DNA from: Himantopus leucocephalus
Taxonomy: Eukaryota; Chordata; Aves; Charadriiformes; Recurvirostridae
DNA: 64,000 nt
Reading direction: 5' to 3'
Assembly (NCBI GenBank): GCA_003993805.1
Contig: RSEF01000004.1
Location: 7,838,618-7,902,617 of the forward strand
Shown here: positions 12,201 to 25,145 of the stretch, piece by piece
Numbering within the stretch: the stretch's first letter is position 1
How the letters are laid out: each line of letters begins with the position of its first letter
The notes under the pieces: generated by a model
Databases searched by the model: none
What the model saw: the letters and a program-made list of their open reading frames with translations, nothing else
What the model was told of the DNA's origin: nothing
Program-made: the position numbers and the translations under genes

Positions 12201-15200
12201 CAAAAAAGCTTTAAGTGTTCTTTGGTTGCTCTTTTGCTCAATAGAAAAAAGGCTATTCATTTATTATTAGAACAATTTCCTTAGTCAAAATGCTGATTCA
12301 GCTTGCTCTTTAGTACATGATTATAATGAAAATTATGAAAATCAGGAAAGAAGCCAGAACAGCAATCAACTCTATTTTGGAATAAGCTAAAGAACACCTG
12401 AGAGCTTTACAACTTTGCCCTTTGACATGATCTGGAAGAACAATTTTCAGCATCTTCAAATAAGGATTTCAGTTACCAGAAGCAGCCATATTAGTATACT
12501 TTTATTTTCCTTTAATGTGGGCTTTGATAATGTTAGCAATACTATTTTAAAATGTTAATATGAAATTCCAGTGAAAAGCCTGAATTTCTGAATGCTTGTA
12601 TTTTTCCATAACAATCTCTGCAGTTGCACTCAAACAGGGAGAATAATCTGGATGTCAAATATTTGACAGTCAATTTGAGCAGAAGTACGTAACTGTCGAG
12701 CCAGGAAGCATTTTTAATAATTGAAAGCACTTTATATTCATGCAAACTGCATATAAGAAACATACGTTTTAGAATACTTTTCATCCCAATAATAAGGTCA
12801 ATAAACCCTTAATTTTATAAGGATTCTTTCTTTTCCTCTTGCATAATTATCTTAAAAATGTATTACAGCTGTAGGTCATATTTTTATGCAAATGAAAGGG
12901 TTTGGTTGGGTTTTTTTAAATAAAGACACTTCCTATTTTGAGATATGGTACCATCAATTATGATTTAATTGATCTCTGACAGAAGTTCCTTTTGCATGTA
13001 CAGTTTAGGAAAAAATCTTTGTCTATTGAATTTTGATTACAGCTGTGCAGTAGCAGAAGACATGCATATTCACATAGCAGTTATTTTCTCATTTTAATAA
13101 AAAAATTAGATAAGGAGGAACTATTATTTAGAATATTATTTCAGCTCTTCCCACTTACACCCTAAGAAACACAGCTTTTTTCCTTCCATTCAGTAAGCCA
13201 AAAACATAACATGCAGTCACACAGGCACAAAAAAGGTGAGACCGGAACATTCTTATGAAAAAAATCAAGGCTTTCACGTCATGAAAATGAATGTTACTAT
13301 AAAAGTTGGCATTATAAGGCAGTATATGAGTGCTAGACTCATTATATTTAATATACATCTGAAACCCACTTATCTTAGAATATATTTTATCATTTATACA
13401 GAAAGCACACCCTTCAGTTTTTATACTTGAAAATTTAGACCAAGCATTTGATATCACTGTGTTCAAAGTTTTTCATTTATTCTCTGAAACACATATAGTC
13501 ATATTAACTTCCAGACACCAAAACCAAAAGATTGAAAATATGCCACTAGTTTAATTATGAACATACTTAAGCATCTTGGTGATGTAGAAGTCCCACTATC
13601 TTACAGTAAATCAAGCATGTAGACACTTTAAAAAAAGCTTGTAAGGTCAGAAAACTTTCAAATGCAAAATTGTTTTATGGTTTACTAAAATTATCAAGTA
13701 TGTAGGAGTTGGGGAAATGGAATGTGTTCTCCACATGAAAGCTGTATCACAAATGTCTGTAAGTAGTCTGGCAAAGCAAAATTCATAAAGTATATACATT
13801 TCCCTTATTCCTAAACGGGGACAGGCAGTCTACCTGATTTGATCAATCCTAAGTCTATTTATATAAAGACAACAGTAAATGCTTAGCCATGCCATGGTAG
13901 TCAATACACGTTGGTTACTCCAGAAAGCAGGAATGGAATATATTTCCATTCACTGTGCAGTGTTTTCCACTCAGTGTACTGATTTTAAAAAAAAGGCCTA
14001 ATTGAAAATTTAAATAGGAACCACAGAAAAACCTTGTAAGCTCTCTGCCTGGAATTTTTCTTCTACTTAAAAGCAGCAGCATAATTTTCTAAATTTTGTA
14101 CACTGTTTTTTGAAGAACTAAATTCAAATGTATAGGCTGAACTAANTGCCCTCCCCCCCCCCCCCCCCCTCCATGTAATCTAATGTTCTAATACATACAA
14201 ATTTTGACAGCAATGTAAGAAAACAAACCAACCCCAAACCAACCCCTTACCTCCAAGTAAGGTAGACTTTAGACACTTTAGATTTTAGACAAATCTATAT
14301 ATAGTTACTACTTTTCAGCTTCCAGTTTTAGAGTCATGAAAAAAATGAAGTTCACTGAATTACACCATACAGATGACTTCTAGGCTGAAATTCAATTAAA
14401 GAACCCACGTACTAATATATTTTCAGAGCTGCCAAAAAAGAAGTGTAATCAACAGGGTGGGGAACTATTGAAATAATGAAACTATGTTTAACAGTTCTGA
14501 ACCACAGTACTGGATCCCTGTTATACTGTCAGCCTATTTTTTTTTGTGTACAAGCATATGTTCCAAAGTGCAATACAGTATCTTTCAGTTGAAAACCTTA
14601 ATGTTCTTTTACTTTTCGCAGTGAAATCAGCAACAATTCTGACATACTCATCAACACAAAGAAATGCTGCCTGTCTTTGGGTTTAACACCCAGTGATGGA
14701 TATACTGCAACTATTTTCCTTTCACTGCTTCTTGCTTTCCAGGTTTTCCACTGAATTCTATAAGCCTTAGATAACTATAGCTTATTCTAATGCATTTTAT
14801 TTGTAATACCTAAACCCACAATGGTTCTTCTTTGACTGGAAGGGCTATTTCTAAATCTCAGTTAAAGCTCGCTTGTTCTGGTATTTCAGGGACATTTAGC
14901 TGTTACATGTCAAAAAAAGAATGACTAAAACCACAAAACAGTGAAGTCATCACAACTGTACATCACTCTCTAGAGGCAGATACGTCGGTCCATATTTTCT
15001 GCTTTCTTTTGTGTGAATGCACTATCCCTTGAGCACAAATTGGACTCCCCCCAAGCTACTGCATTTCCTAAGGCATTATCCCACCTTTCTCATATGCTTC
15101 TGCCTCTTTAGGATCAAACACCTGTACAAGTAAGTCTCAGCATAGTAAGTCCCCTCATCAAGATGAAGCTGCTTCACAAGCTTGAAGTATTACATTCTCA

Positions 15201-17519
15201 GCCATGCTGTGAAATCAACATGAAGAACAAGACAGTGTAGCACATCAGTAAAAAATCTGCATCCCTACTTGACTTCATAGATCACAGCATCTCCTAAGGT
15301 ACTATTACTCTCCTACCAATATGCCTATTCAATATACCATGCAGAAATTTCCCAATGAGCAATGATATAACAGTTAGCCTTTTTGTCAGACTCAAAATTA
15401 CGCCAATGTTTTTTGCTGGCCAGTCTATCAGATGATGCCTGCTTCTGTGGCGCCTCAAACCAGCAGTAATCCAAACTGCCAGTACAGGGTTCTGTTGTCC
15501 ATTTTTCTGCACCAAGCTAACAATGCTGACAACACCTCACATCTTACAAAGTAATCATTGCGTTGAAGATACTTGGGTGGTGATGATTATCTCTGCCTTT
15601 TGCCGGCTTTTTTTCTCCTGCATTTTCTTGACTGTTTTAACAACGATTGAAAAGACCAAAAAAATAAATACAAAAATATATTACCCTGGCACTAAACACT
15701 GACCATCTAGTTGCACTGATTAGACAAAACTATTTCAGTTGAATTTCAATTTCACTGGGAATCCAAAACATAAATGTATGGAAAAATGTGGTGATACATG
15801 CTTTATTTTTACTTGTTTGCAAAAAAGCCATAACTTTATCAAACATTATAAACACTTTCACTGCTGACAACAGTCTTCAAACATCAACTACTGTAATTTT
15901 CCAGACATTTGCATAACACTGGCTGATTAAGCTGTCAGAATTTTCTTTGCTGCTTGCTGCGGAAATCAAAAATAAAACCACAGGAATTGCAGTGGTTTGC
16001 CCTCATAAGATTTTGACGCTAGAGTGTAAGAAACAGTAAAATGGCAAATATGAAGCGTATGGGGGAGTATTCTCCTCAATTACTAATTCTCTCATCCATA
16101 CAGAATTTAACTTCTTTCTCCCAGTATAAGATCTGTCCCAGTTGGCAGTAACCCACTTAAAAACAACCCAACCCATCGATCTGCAGTCCTGCCTCAGAAG
16201 GACCACTGAAGTGGACACCCTCTTCCTTCACTGCTCTTACTAAATTACAGGGTCTCTTACCCTGACAATTTAATTCTTACAGGAAGTACAAAGCCTCAAG
16301 GCCTGAATCATCTGGGAACCTAGACAGCTATTACAAGAACGTAGCCTAGCTCTCCTCTATGTTATTTCAATACAATGTAATGTCCTTCCAGTTTATTAGA
16401 CACATCTGTTCTGGCTTATATTGAAGTAGCATTGATACTCATCTCAAGATGCATATGGCAAGACATAAATTATCATATGACCATCCCAGGTTTATAACAA
16501 AAATTACCATGTAATTATCATTGCTGCCTTTATGTTGCCACACAGTTTCCTCTCAAAACAATACATTGTCTCACAGCTTATAATTAAATCATAATCTCTG
16601 TAACTTCTACAGCAAGACCAAAGTTTTGAAGTTGAAAGGGAGTTCTACAGAGAACTACCAATAATACAGAACATCTATAAAGCCAAAGAAATACTCTGTT
16701 GTGGATAAAAGAGTAGTTGGAATTCCTTTCCTTTCTGTAGAAAAGGATAAGTACAAGAACTTTTGCTAGTGAACACGTTTTAGAATATAATTTTAAAATA
16801 TCACAGAAAGATAAAAGTGATCAATCCATACCCTTTGAAATCATCCCATCTGGTTCCAATACACATTAAATTAATCCAGGCCAAATAAAAAAACCCCCAC
16901 GTATACCAATTTAACACTATTCCAAAGAGGAGTTTAACAAGCCACAATAATCACCCATGAAAACAGCTGCACCAAAGCTTCCCAAGCCACAAGAACTTAT
17001 TCTTACAAATTGGTCTTCCTAGCACCAGCAACCAGTTTAAGACATAAATCAACTTTAGAAACACAATTCTAAAATAAGAATAAATAAAAGTTGTCTAGAA
17101 TGCATATAATCACATAGTGAGAATACTGACATTCTTTTCTTCTTAAAAGAACAGCTTAAATTGCCTCTGAACTTCCATTTGAGAACATTCAATTTCTCTG
17201 TTGTCATCTTCATACTCATTTACAATAATTTTCATGGTTCAGAAAAAAAATCTGGTAAACAAGAATATGGATTTTATTTTTCTTCTGAAAAAGGTACAGA
17301 ATGGTCAGCTGGACTTTGATATAGCAGTATGCTGCTACCCCGATTTGCAACTAATCTGCTTTCCTTGTTGAAAGCTGTCTTTTTGTATTAGACTGACTTC
17401 AGAGGGGAATTAATGATACTCTTATTATGCTTATTGTGAAGTGTTAATCTCCACATTATAAAAAGATACTGTTATAATTTAGTATGCCTTTAAGTACTTC
17501 ATCTTCATCCAAGCTATAC
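9291..17519. other. AT-rich region with no supported gene
   Basis: No gene, RNA gene or recognisable transposon. It contains C-rich and A-rich low-complexity patches (10143-10172, 14224-14250), a poly-C run with an adjacent N at 14146, and ordinary AT-rich sequence. Open frames present on both strands are short and unsupported by splice sites. Confidence 0.55.
14146..14169. repeat. Poly-C run with one ambiguous base
   Basis: A single N (14146) is followed within a few bases by a run of about 17 C residues. The run is poly-G on the other strand. The N next to a homopolymer points to an assembly or consensus problem rather than biology. Confidence 0.8.
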
Positions 17520-17551
17520 CTGTTTCTTCTGTTGTACTTCAACTGTGCGTT
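17520..17551 (-). CDS. Candidate micro-exon (32 bases), minus strand
   Basis: On the minus strand a 3' splice-like tract ending gattttcag is followed by 32 bases and the donor GTATAG. One frame is open and reads RTVEVQQKKQ after two bases that complete a split codon; another (NAQLKYNRRN) is also open. The lysine/glutamine-rich peptide is compatible with a coiled-coil or linker segment, but the exon is so short that chance is a strong alternative. Confidence 0.13.
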
Positions 17552-20500
17552 CTGAAAATCAAAAAATAGTAGACACTTTTCATCCTTTATAGATTTGGTC
17601 TAATGTCACTGAAATTAATGCAAATCCTCAAGTCTCAATTGAAATCTAAGTAAAACTGTACATTGTTATGTCAGTATTTCTTTTGATTGAAAAAAATGAA
17701 TAGCTCATTACTTGTAGAACTTGTATAGAAGTATAGAACTTGTAGTTCTATATCTGTCTGGTAAAGGTGGCCTATGCCATTTGAGCTTTTGGGTTATTTT
17801 TGTTGTTCTGTTAGTGGTGGGGATGAGAGAACTGGAGATAGAAAGAAAGTGGGGATCGTACTGGTCGTTCAGTGAATGCAACTGTGTATCAACTTCTTAC
17901 TCTTCATAAAACTGAAATTAGAGTTACACCATTTCAGAAATAAAATCTGAAATTAAATAGCATTGTCTGAATGGCAAATTACTAATGCACTGATTTACGC
18001 TCTGGTGAAGGTTTTGGTGAACCTTCCCATCTCTATGATTATGAAAAGGAAGCTAAAATTACTTATTCATGACCAGAAGAGAGCAGATGCATCTTTACAA
18101 GAAAGGTTTTCAGAAGTGATACTATACTTTTGCTGCTATCACTCAACAAATTTTCTGAGTCTTGAGTCATTAAAAGTCTATAAAAAATTCTTTCAGTGGA
18201 AACGGAAAAGCCCACATGATTTGGTTAGATTTAATTGCAGCAAGTTCTGTTTATTTCTTCTAGGATCCACAAGAAGTAGAGGTTGAAAATGAATGACAGA
18301 ATGTTCCCTTCAAAATAAAAGAGCTATCAGTTGTGTAATAAGGGCTCAGGGAAGCTAAGCAATTATGCAAAATTCCGAGGCAACTGGAGAACATGAACAG
18401 TTCGTGTAGGGAGTGAGTAGGGCACTTAATGATATTCCATGCATGAGGAGCCTTGGACAGTCATGGAAATTCAGGTGATAATGGTGGATGGAAGATAGGA
18501 CACAGAGGCACAAAAGCTTCTATTAAATAAGGGTCAATCAGGCTCAGAGGGAATATAAGAAACTTCAGAAGATTATGACTGGCTTAGTGGTCTATATTTC
18601 TCTCCTCCACAGCCTATCCTATTAATCTCTTTTCCAAGACCTTCTCCTCCTCCTCCATTTAAATGAAAAAAGTACTCTTACTCCCTTCCAGACCCTGCAA
18701 GACTGCTCCCAACATGTTCTCCAAGCAGCCTTGTTATCTCCATCCTTTTCTAGAATCCAGATCATCCTTTTGTAATGCCATCCAGCAAAAAGCAGTCCCC
18801 TCTGCCCTCCAACAGCATTTCAGAAAACCCTAGGGTTTTCCTTTCTCCTAGCTTCTCGGAACGAATGGACAAGAAGGAAGAGGGTGGAGCAAGAACTATC
18901 CTAAGAAACAGGAGGGATATACATTGAGAGGATGCTGCTACTTCTTTTTACTGGGAATAGCATCTGCTTTACAGCAAAGTGCTGCCTCATGCAACAACAG
19001 ACTTCAGCAAACTGTGTAGCTCTGTCCAGCTAGATCTGCAAAAAACACGTGTGTTGCACAGGGACTTTCTGGTTGTTATGAAGAGATGCTAAACAGTTTG
19101 TACGAATTTGAGGACACAACAACATACCCAGTTCTTTCTTCATTTGCCTCAATAGATTAATTCTTTCCAAGTTGTAAAAGACTAAAGCAAGATTAACTGT
19201 GATGGGAATGAGAGGGGAGGCACAAAATGTGTTAATATTATTACAGACATCAAGGTGTCTGTACAACCTTAATGAATTATTTCTAAAAATAGTACTGATG
19301 CAGGTAATCAATTCTACAGTTTTTGTCAAAAAGATACACTCCCACCCCCTCCACCCCGATATTGATTGCTTACAGTAGGACTATGTTTAAGAATGATAAA
19401 AGGCATTTCAGTCAATGAAAACTGTGGCCACAGACACCTTGAGGCACACGCAACAAAAAAAGGTGGTTTTTTTTGTTTTTATACATTTACTCCCCTTCCT
19501 CCTTTAAGTGCTGTCAGTCACTCAGCTCCTACAGTAATTGCTGCTCTACTTATTTCCCTGATTACAGTTTGCAGTTATCTTTTAAAATAACAAATAAATA
19601 TTGTTTAATTTTTGCAACAGCAGCACCTCACAAGCAAGTACATAGGCAAAAAAGGGGGAAAAGAGAGAAAGACGGGCATGCTATGAAATGAGTGATTTTT
19701 CTACTGGTTTTAACAGTGATATGATGGCTGCATTATAAAGACAGCAGATATTCTTTTATATTAATTATATGCTGTCATTTAAAAGTAGCATTTCAAATCA
19801 CAAGGTGACTTCAACGGTATTCACAGAAAATGCCAGCAATATTGTGCCAAAAGTCTGACAAGAATTGATGCTAGCAGTTTTGAGCTTCTCACAATGTATC
19901 CACTGAGAACCTAGCTACTTGAGCAGTACAACTAGCACTTACCTACAATGAAGGCAGTTACTGCTTTACTGGCAGAGAAATTCAGAAACTCACATAAAAC
20001 TATGTATCTAGTTTCTTATTCAACGCAAATTTGCATTAAAGGACAGGTATAAAGGTTGACAAAATGTAATGTGTTTTCTCTTTATAGGCAGAATCTTTGT
20101 AGGTTTCATATGTATGCTTTTCTTAATAATGCTGCAAATGCCTTCATGCCCACTTAAAAAAAACCCAACAAAACAACAAAGACCTGAAAGCCAGATCTGC
20201 TACAACAGTAAATCTATGCATATACATGAGATAAAATAAAGAATATCTGAAATTACAAAAAATAATATTCAGCACTCTCAAACCCTTCACATTCAGCTTT
20301 CCACAACTATATTATAAAGGAAGATGAATGTGTAAGAAATTTATTCAAGTTTTATTATTAACAAATGGCATCTATAAGATATCGGTAAGATATATATATA
20401 AGCTGTATCTATACAGAGTCTCCAAGTTACACAAGTGTAAGCATTTCAGCGTATCTTGTGATACTGAAGAATCCTTCATAATTCCTTTTATTTGTTTCTT

Positions 20501-23500
20501 AGATGCTAAATAAAATTAAATAAATGGCAATGGAAGATGAAGTTCCACATACTGTTTCCTGTCCTCTGAAAGATGACTGTCTATTGAGATATTTCTGGAA
20601 GGTACTCAAAAACCTTAGCATACCCCCCTTATCCAGGGACCAAGGGTGAGCCCCATGTATGGTTTGACAAACTTTAAGCCCAGTTACTACTGTGTAGTTT
20701 AATAAAAAAGTACTTAGAACAACAAGTAACATGAAATGAAAATAACCCAAAAACCTCTTCTAAAAATAAGTAGATCATACATTAGCTATAACACTCAGCT
20801 CAAAATATGAGCTGGTAATCAGCTGGTAATGGATCTGTGTCTGAGGCACAATAACAACTATTGTGGGCTCACACTCATGTTTTCCAATTAGAACCATCTC
20901 TTCTCCCCCTTTGTGACAAGTGAAATATCTATCTAAGAATTAGGAAACCGCAACAAAACCAAAACAACATCTTTTGCCACCCTATTCCTGGTGAATACCA
21001 GTTCATATCAATTGGAACTAAATGATGAGTATGCAACATGCTAACTGACTTTCTCTCCCTATGTCAATGGGAGATTATAATTCTTGTTTGTACCTATTAA
21101 CTGCTTAAACCTACCGTTTGTTTGATGGCTGCAACAGACTTTGAATCTCCTGAATTTCCTAAGTATGTAATCTAACCATTACACGGTAACCACAAAGGCA
21201 GAGAGCTTTCTGCTTTGGTCAGTCACCCTTCCAATTTGTATTTCTAAGAAGGTGGCTTGGGCCTTAAGAGTCCAGTAACACAGTGACACCAATTACAAGC
21301 TGAAGGCCATCCCTACTCAAGATATAAGTCATATTTCAAACACATCTCCCTTAATTTACCTGTCATCAGCTGCCTTAAGTGTCCCATTTTGCAAATCTCT
21401 CATTTGCATGCTTGAATTTCTGGTTTATTCAGGGACATAACTCTTACTGCTGGACTGTTTGACATAATTCTGTCCTGGTATCTGTTTAATTTGCATGTGA
21501 GATTCTATGTTCACAGCATGTAACATCTTGTCCCAAGTACTATTTACAAGTTGCTCAGAGATTCAGACTATTAGAAAAGATGGATTAATTAACAGAACCC
21601 TAGTAATATGTTGGTAATTGTGAGGCAACAATAGGGTACTATTTCAAATATTTTGAAAATAAATTATTATTGAAAAGGATAGTGGAATTCTGAGCTAAAT
21701 AATTATTCCTCTTATAACATCATTCTATCTTATTAAAAATTTTAAAGTGTGCAGAATAGAGAACTATACTGCTCTTATACTGTGAAAAGAGAGATTTGAA
21801 AAGCGATTCATTGTCTTATCTGCCTAATGCCAGACAAATTCTGTTAACAACTTTCAGCCTTCCTCTCTCCTCCAAAATATCGATAATAACCTCTTCCCTC
21901 TCCTACCTTCTATCGCATAGTATTGGAAAGAAAAACACAGGAAGAGGGACTATCTATACTACAGTGATTTTACAGTGTGTATCTGTGATATTTAGTAAGA
22001 CAGGGCTCAACCTTATTTTTAATTTAAAAAAAAGGACAATGTTCCCACGCTGTGATACAAATAGTGTCAATAGTAACAGGTGTATTTTGTCCTGGACTAC
22101 ACAAGTAACGCCCACACTAATTTCACAGAAGTCAGGGTTCCATGTGAAGCCAGGCCTGCACTGCACATTCCTTCTTATCACCTCCAGAGATTTCAGCCCT
22201 TGTGAATGGTACTTTCTGGAATCTCATTATAATAGATTATGCATGTTTTATATGTTGCCTCAGAGAACTGCATATTTTAATACGCACACATCTCATCAAG
22301 AAGTACTAGATCTGCCAGTTTTACTTTATCTACCCTTCAGAGATAATTTGCCTTCTGAACAGAACTGAAAAGAGATTTTAAGTGATTTTAATACAGGAAG
22401 AAATCCAGCAGCTGGAGCCAACTGTTAAAAATTTTGAAGTCCTATTAATTTTTTATCACATGTCCAAAAGGACACTGCTCTGTGTAGATTATACAGGCAT
22501 ATTCAAATAAGTTTAGGAAAGAAGCTTCAGACATTGTTCTCAGAATAATTTTAAGTAATGGATAATGAGGCCTAGGAAAAGATGAGTGAGAAAAAATTGC
22601 TAAGAAAAATCTATTTTGATCAACCGACCAACTACACAAGTGTGTCGAAGACATGCATTTTCATTTCTCTAAGAACAGGTTCAACGAAGCATTAAAGAAC
22701 ATGTTACCACAGAGACAGCTGTATTCTAGCATACCAAATCAGGAGACATACAGGTTACTTTCCTGATTTATGTATCCCATAGCATCTTCCCGCCAAGGCT
22801 GAGTCCCATGACAGAGTGAGCAGACTAATTCTAAAGACATATGCTATACTTCATCTTTTCTCAAAATCTCAAGCCATTGTGATCATCGTAGAATCTGACA
22901 CAGACACTAAAAGATTTATAGCGCTAAGCCTTGCACAGCTTGCAAAGATTTGCGAGGATGACCAAAGCAGCACTTATTTCATGCCCTTACTAATTGTATC
23001 ATAAAAGCCAAATCAGTCTGCTTACAGTGATTAAACCTCACAGAAGTTAAATGGTAAAAGATCTTTATTCTAGATTTTTGACCTTTCTCTTTAAATTCTC
23101 AACACATAGGACATAGGACATAAATTCTTTATGTTCCCATTGCAGCTGGGATCTTTTTTTTTCCTCTTTCAAAGGTTTCCCTGCCAAAAAACTAATGCTA
23201 CTCATTTACTGCATGCTTTTACTCAGCGTTCACCGAAACTTGAACTGCACCTCAGAAAACATCATTGCTAAATATCAAAATTTGTAACAGTATCCCCTAC
23301 TATCTTGTTAAAAAACCTTGAAATGTCAAATGAAAGCTCCGGATCCCTTGGTGCATGAACAAAAAGCACTGCTGATACAGAAATGAAAGAAAATGAAGTC
23401 AAAATCATGTTAAAAGATTTCAAGCAACAATAATCACAGTCAAGCTGAAAGCAAAGTTAATTTTTCAATAGTCTTTCACTAAGGATCAACGCATGTCTAG

Positions 23501-23527
23501 ATAAAAAAGCAACAAATTGCAGCTTAC
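17552..23527. other. AT-rich region with no supported gene
   Basis: Mostly unremarkable AT-rich sequence with a pyrimidine-rich block at about 18600-18860. The longest open frame of the window lies here: 21796-22368 on the plus strand, 190 codons. It begins at TTG rather than ATG, its first ATG is well inside, and it has no recognisable motif or splice context, so I do not call it a gene. A tandem 11-mer, agctggtaatc/agctggtaatg, lies near 20811-20833. Confidence 0.5.
17732..17752. repeat. Perfect inverted repeat, 8-bp arms
   Basis: tatagaac (17732-17739), loop ttgta, gttctata (17745-17752). It sits within a local cluster of 'agaacttgta' copies (17712-17744), so it probably arose by local duplication and inversion. 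Confidence 0.65.
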
Positions 23528-23648
23528 CTTGAAGAAGTTTAGTGGCATATCCTCTCGCAAAGCAAAAGTGTTCTTTAGTCCCAAAAAATGTATAAAAAGA
23601 AAATGTGTGGTCCAAGTCATCACTCACAAAGAACATGGCTGAATCCAC
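23528..23648 (-). CDS. Candidate coding exon (121 bases), minus strand
   Basis: Minus-strand reading: a 3' splice-like site ending tcttag, then GTGGATTCAGCC and 40 open codons, then the donor GTAAGC after CTTCAAG. Only one of the three frames is open. The peptide includes FFVSDDLDHTFSFY and ends ARGYATKLLQ; I recognise no domain. The pyrimidine tract before the acceptor is only fair. Length and splice context suit an internal exon in phase 0 to 1, but no phase-matched neighbour exon was secured. Confidence 0.3.
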
Positions 23649-24727
23649 CTAAGACTTACATGGATCTTAAAGGCAGGGATAGTAACCTGTACTAGTAAAT
23701 TGATGAAAATACTGTTTATGCTCTGATTACCAAATTACTTAATTATTACTGCTTATTAAATTAACAAGAACAGACCATTATCAATGGTGGGGCAGGACAA
23801 GTTAGAGGAGTTCAAAATAGAAATTAAGACCACTTCCTTGGAATGACCTCAGTTCTGACAGTATCTTTCTTGGAGTATATTGTCATTACATACCTCACTT
23901 GAAGTCAGAGATACTTTGAGGAAAGGAAGAAGTTGCTATTTCTACTAAGCTACCTACTAAAGGGAAATTAGGAATAATTACATCAAGCCTGCCATGGTAC
24001 AGAACAACAGAACAAATGTTGTGTTAAAAATACCTTTCAATCTAAATAACATTAAGAACAAAAAAATCTGTTGCATTTCTCTTTGTAAACAGGATCACTT
24101 ACAATGCTGAATGAGAAACTGTACTTGCATCCCAAATTAGCTTTTTTTTTTATAAAATTGTAATCACATTTTTCCCACTGATACTGAACTATCACTCAAA
24201 GTAGCTGCTCTTTATAGAGTCTAGGAAAGCCATCAAGATTCATTTTACTCACTGCAACTAAACTAAACAAAATATACCGCTCATGGGCACATAAAGCTTT
24301 ATGCCCTGTTTTCACGGTGCACTTATATAGTTACCAAAAGAAAAAATTTAACACAGGTCCTTGGTTGACTTATAATTGCCCATCATTTTACAGCCTGCAC
24401 AAAAGATCAGGGAAGAAAGATACAAGAGCTACCATTCATGTCCATGTTTAGATCATTTAGGGAACAGAAATGATTTTGTAAGCCTTAGCACAGACTCAGG
24501 TGAAATTCAATATTCTGTGTTTTCATGTTTTAACACTGGCTAGATTAAGATAGAGCACTGGATGTAACCACTGCCCTAGATACTGTATGTTTTCCATTGC
24601 CATTTAGCATTGGTTTGTTGCTATGTACAAGAATTGAGTTTCTTCCCTCTCTATTCAGCACTTGTAAGCCTGCGTCCCAAGTACTCAGACCGGATTTAGA
24701 TCCCCTCATGACAAGACAGACCAACAG

Positions 24728-25145
24728 AACTGGAGTTAGTTCAGTGGAGGGCCACAAGGGGGGGACTGAAGCACATGAGGTATGAAAAAAGGCTGAAAGG
24801 GTTGGGTGTGTTTAGCCTGGAGAAAAGAGCTGGTGAAAGAAGCTAGTTTCAGTCTTCCGCTGGTGAGTAAGACTTATAGAAAAGACAGAGGTGGACTTTT
24901 CTCAGAGGTGAGAAGAGAAAATAAGTTAAGAGTCAGTGGACAGGAACTGCAGCAATGAACAAAGTCAATTGACTAGGTGGTCACCTACTTGAAGAAGTTA
25001 TGGAATCTCCATCTTTGGAGATACTTGAAACTTGACGGGAAACAGCCCTGAGCACCCTGGTTTAGCTTTGATGGTAACCCTGCTTTGAGCAGGGGGTTTC
25101 ACTAGGCAATATTAGAGGTCCCTTCCATTCTGAAGTATTCCCCGA
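24728..25145 (+). mobile_element. CR1 LINE, old 5'-truncated 3' end
   Basis: The sequence follows the avian CR1 3' region in order: 'cagtggagggccacaagg', then a segment like 'tttagcctggagaaaagagc', then 'ctgctttgagcagggggttt', then 'agaggtcccttccattctga'. This is the tail end of a CR1 non-LTR retrotransposon, which inserts as 5'-truncated copies by target-primed reverse transcription. Divergence is clearly high and no open frame remains, so the copy is inactive. The boundaries are approximate; the upstream start could be some tens of bases earlier. Confidence 0.85.

Noticed and set aside
19943..19968. 26-base minus-strand segment between a good acceptor and GTAAGT donor
   Set aside because: Too short to distinguish from chance, and its phase does not fit the neighbouring 23528-23648 candidate.
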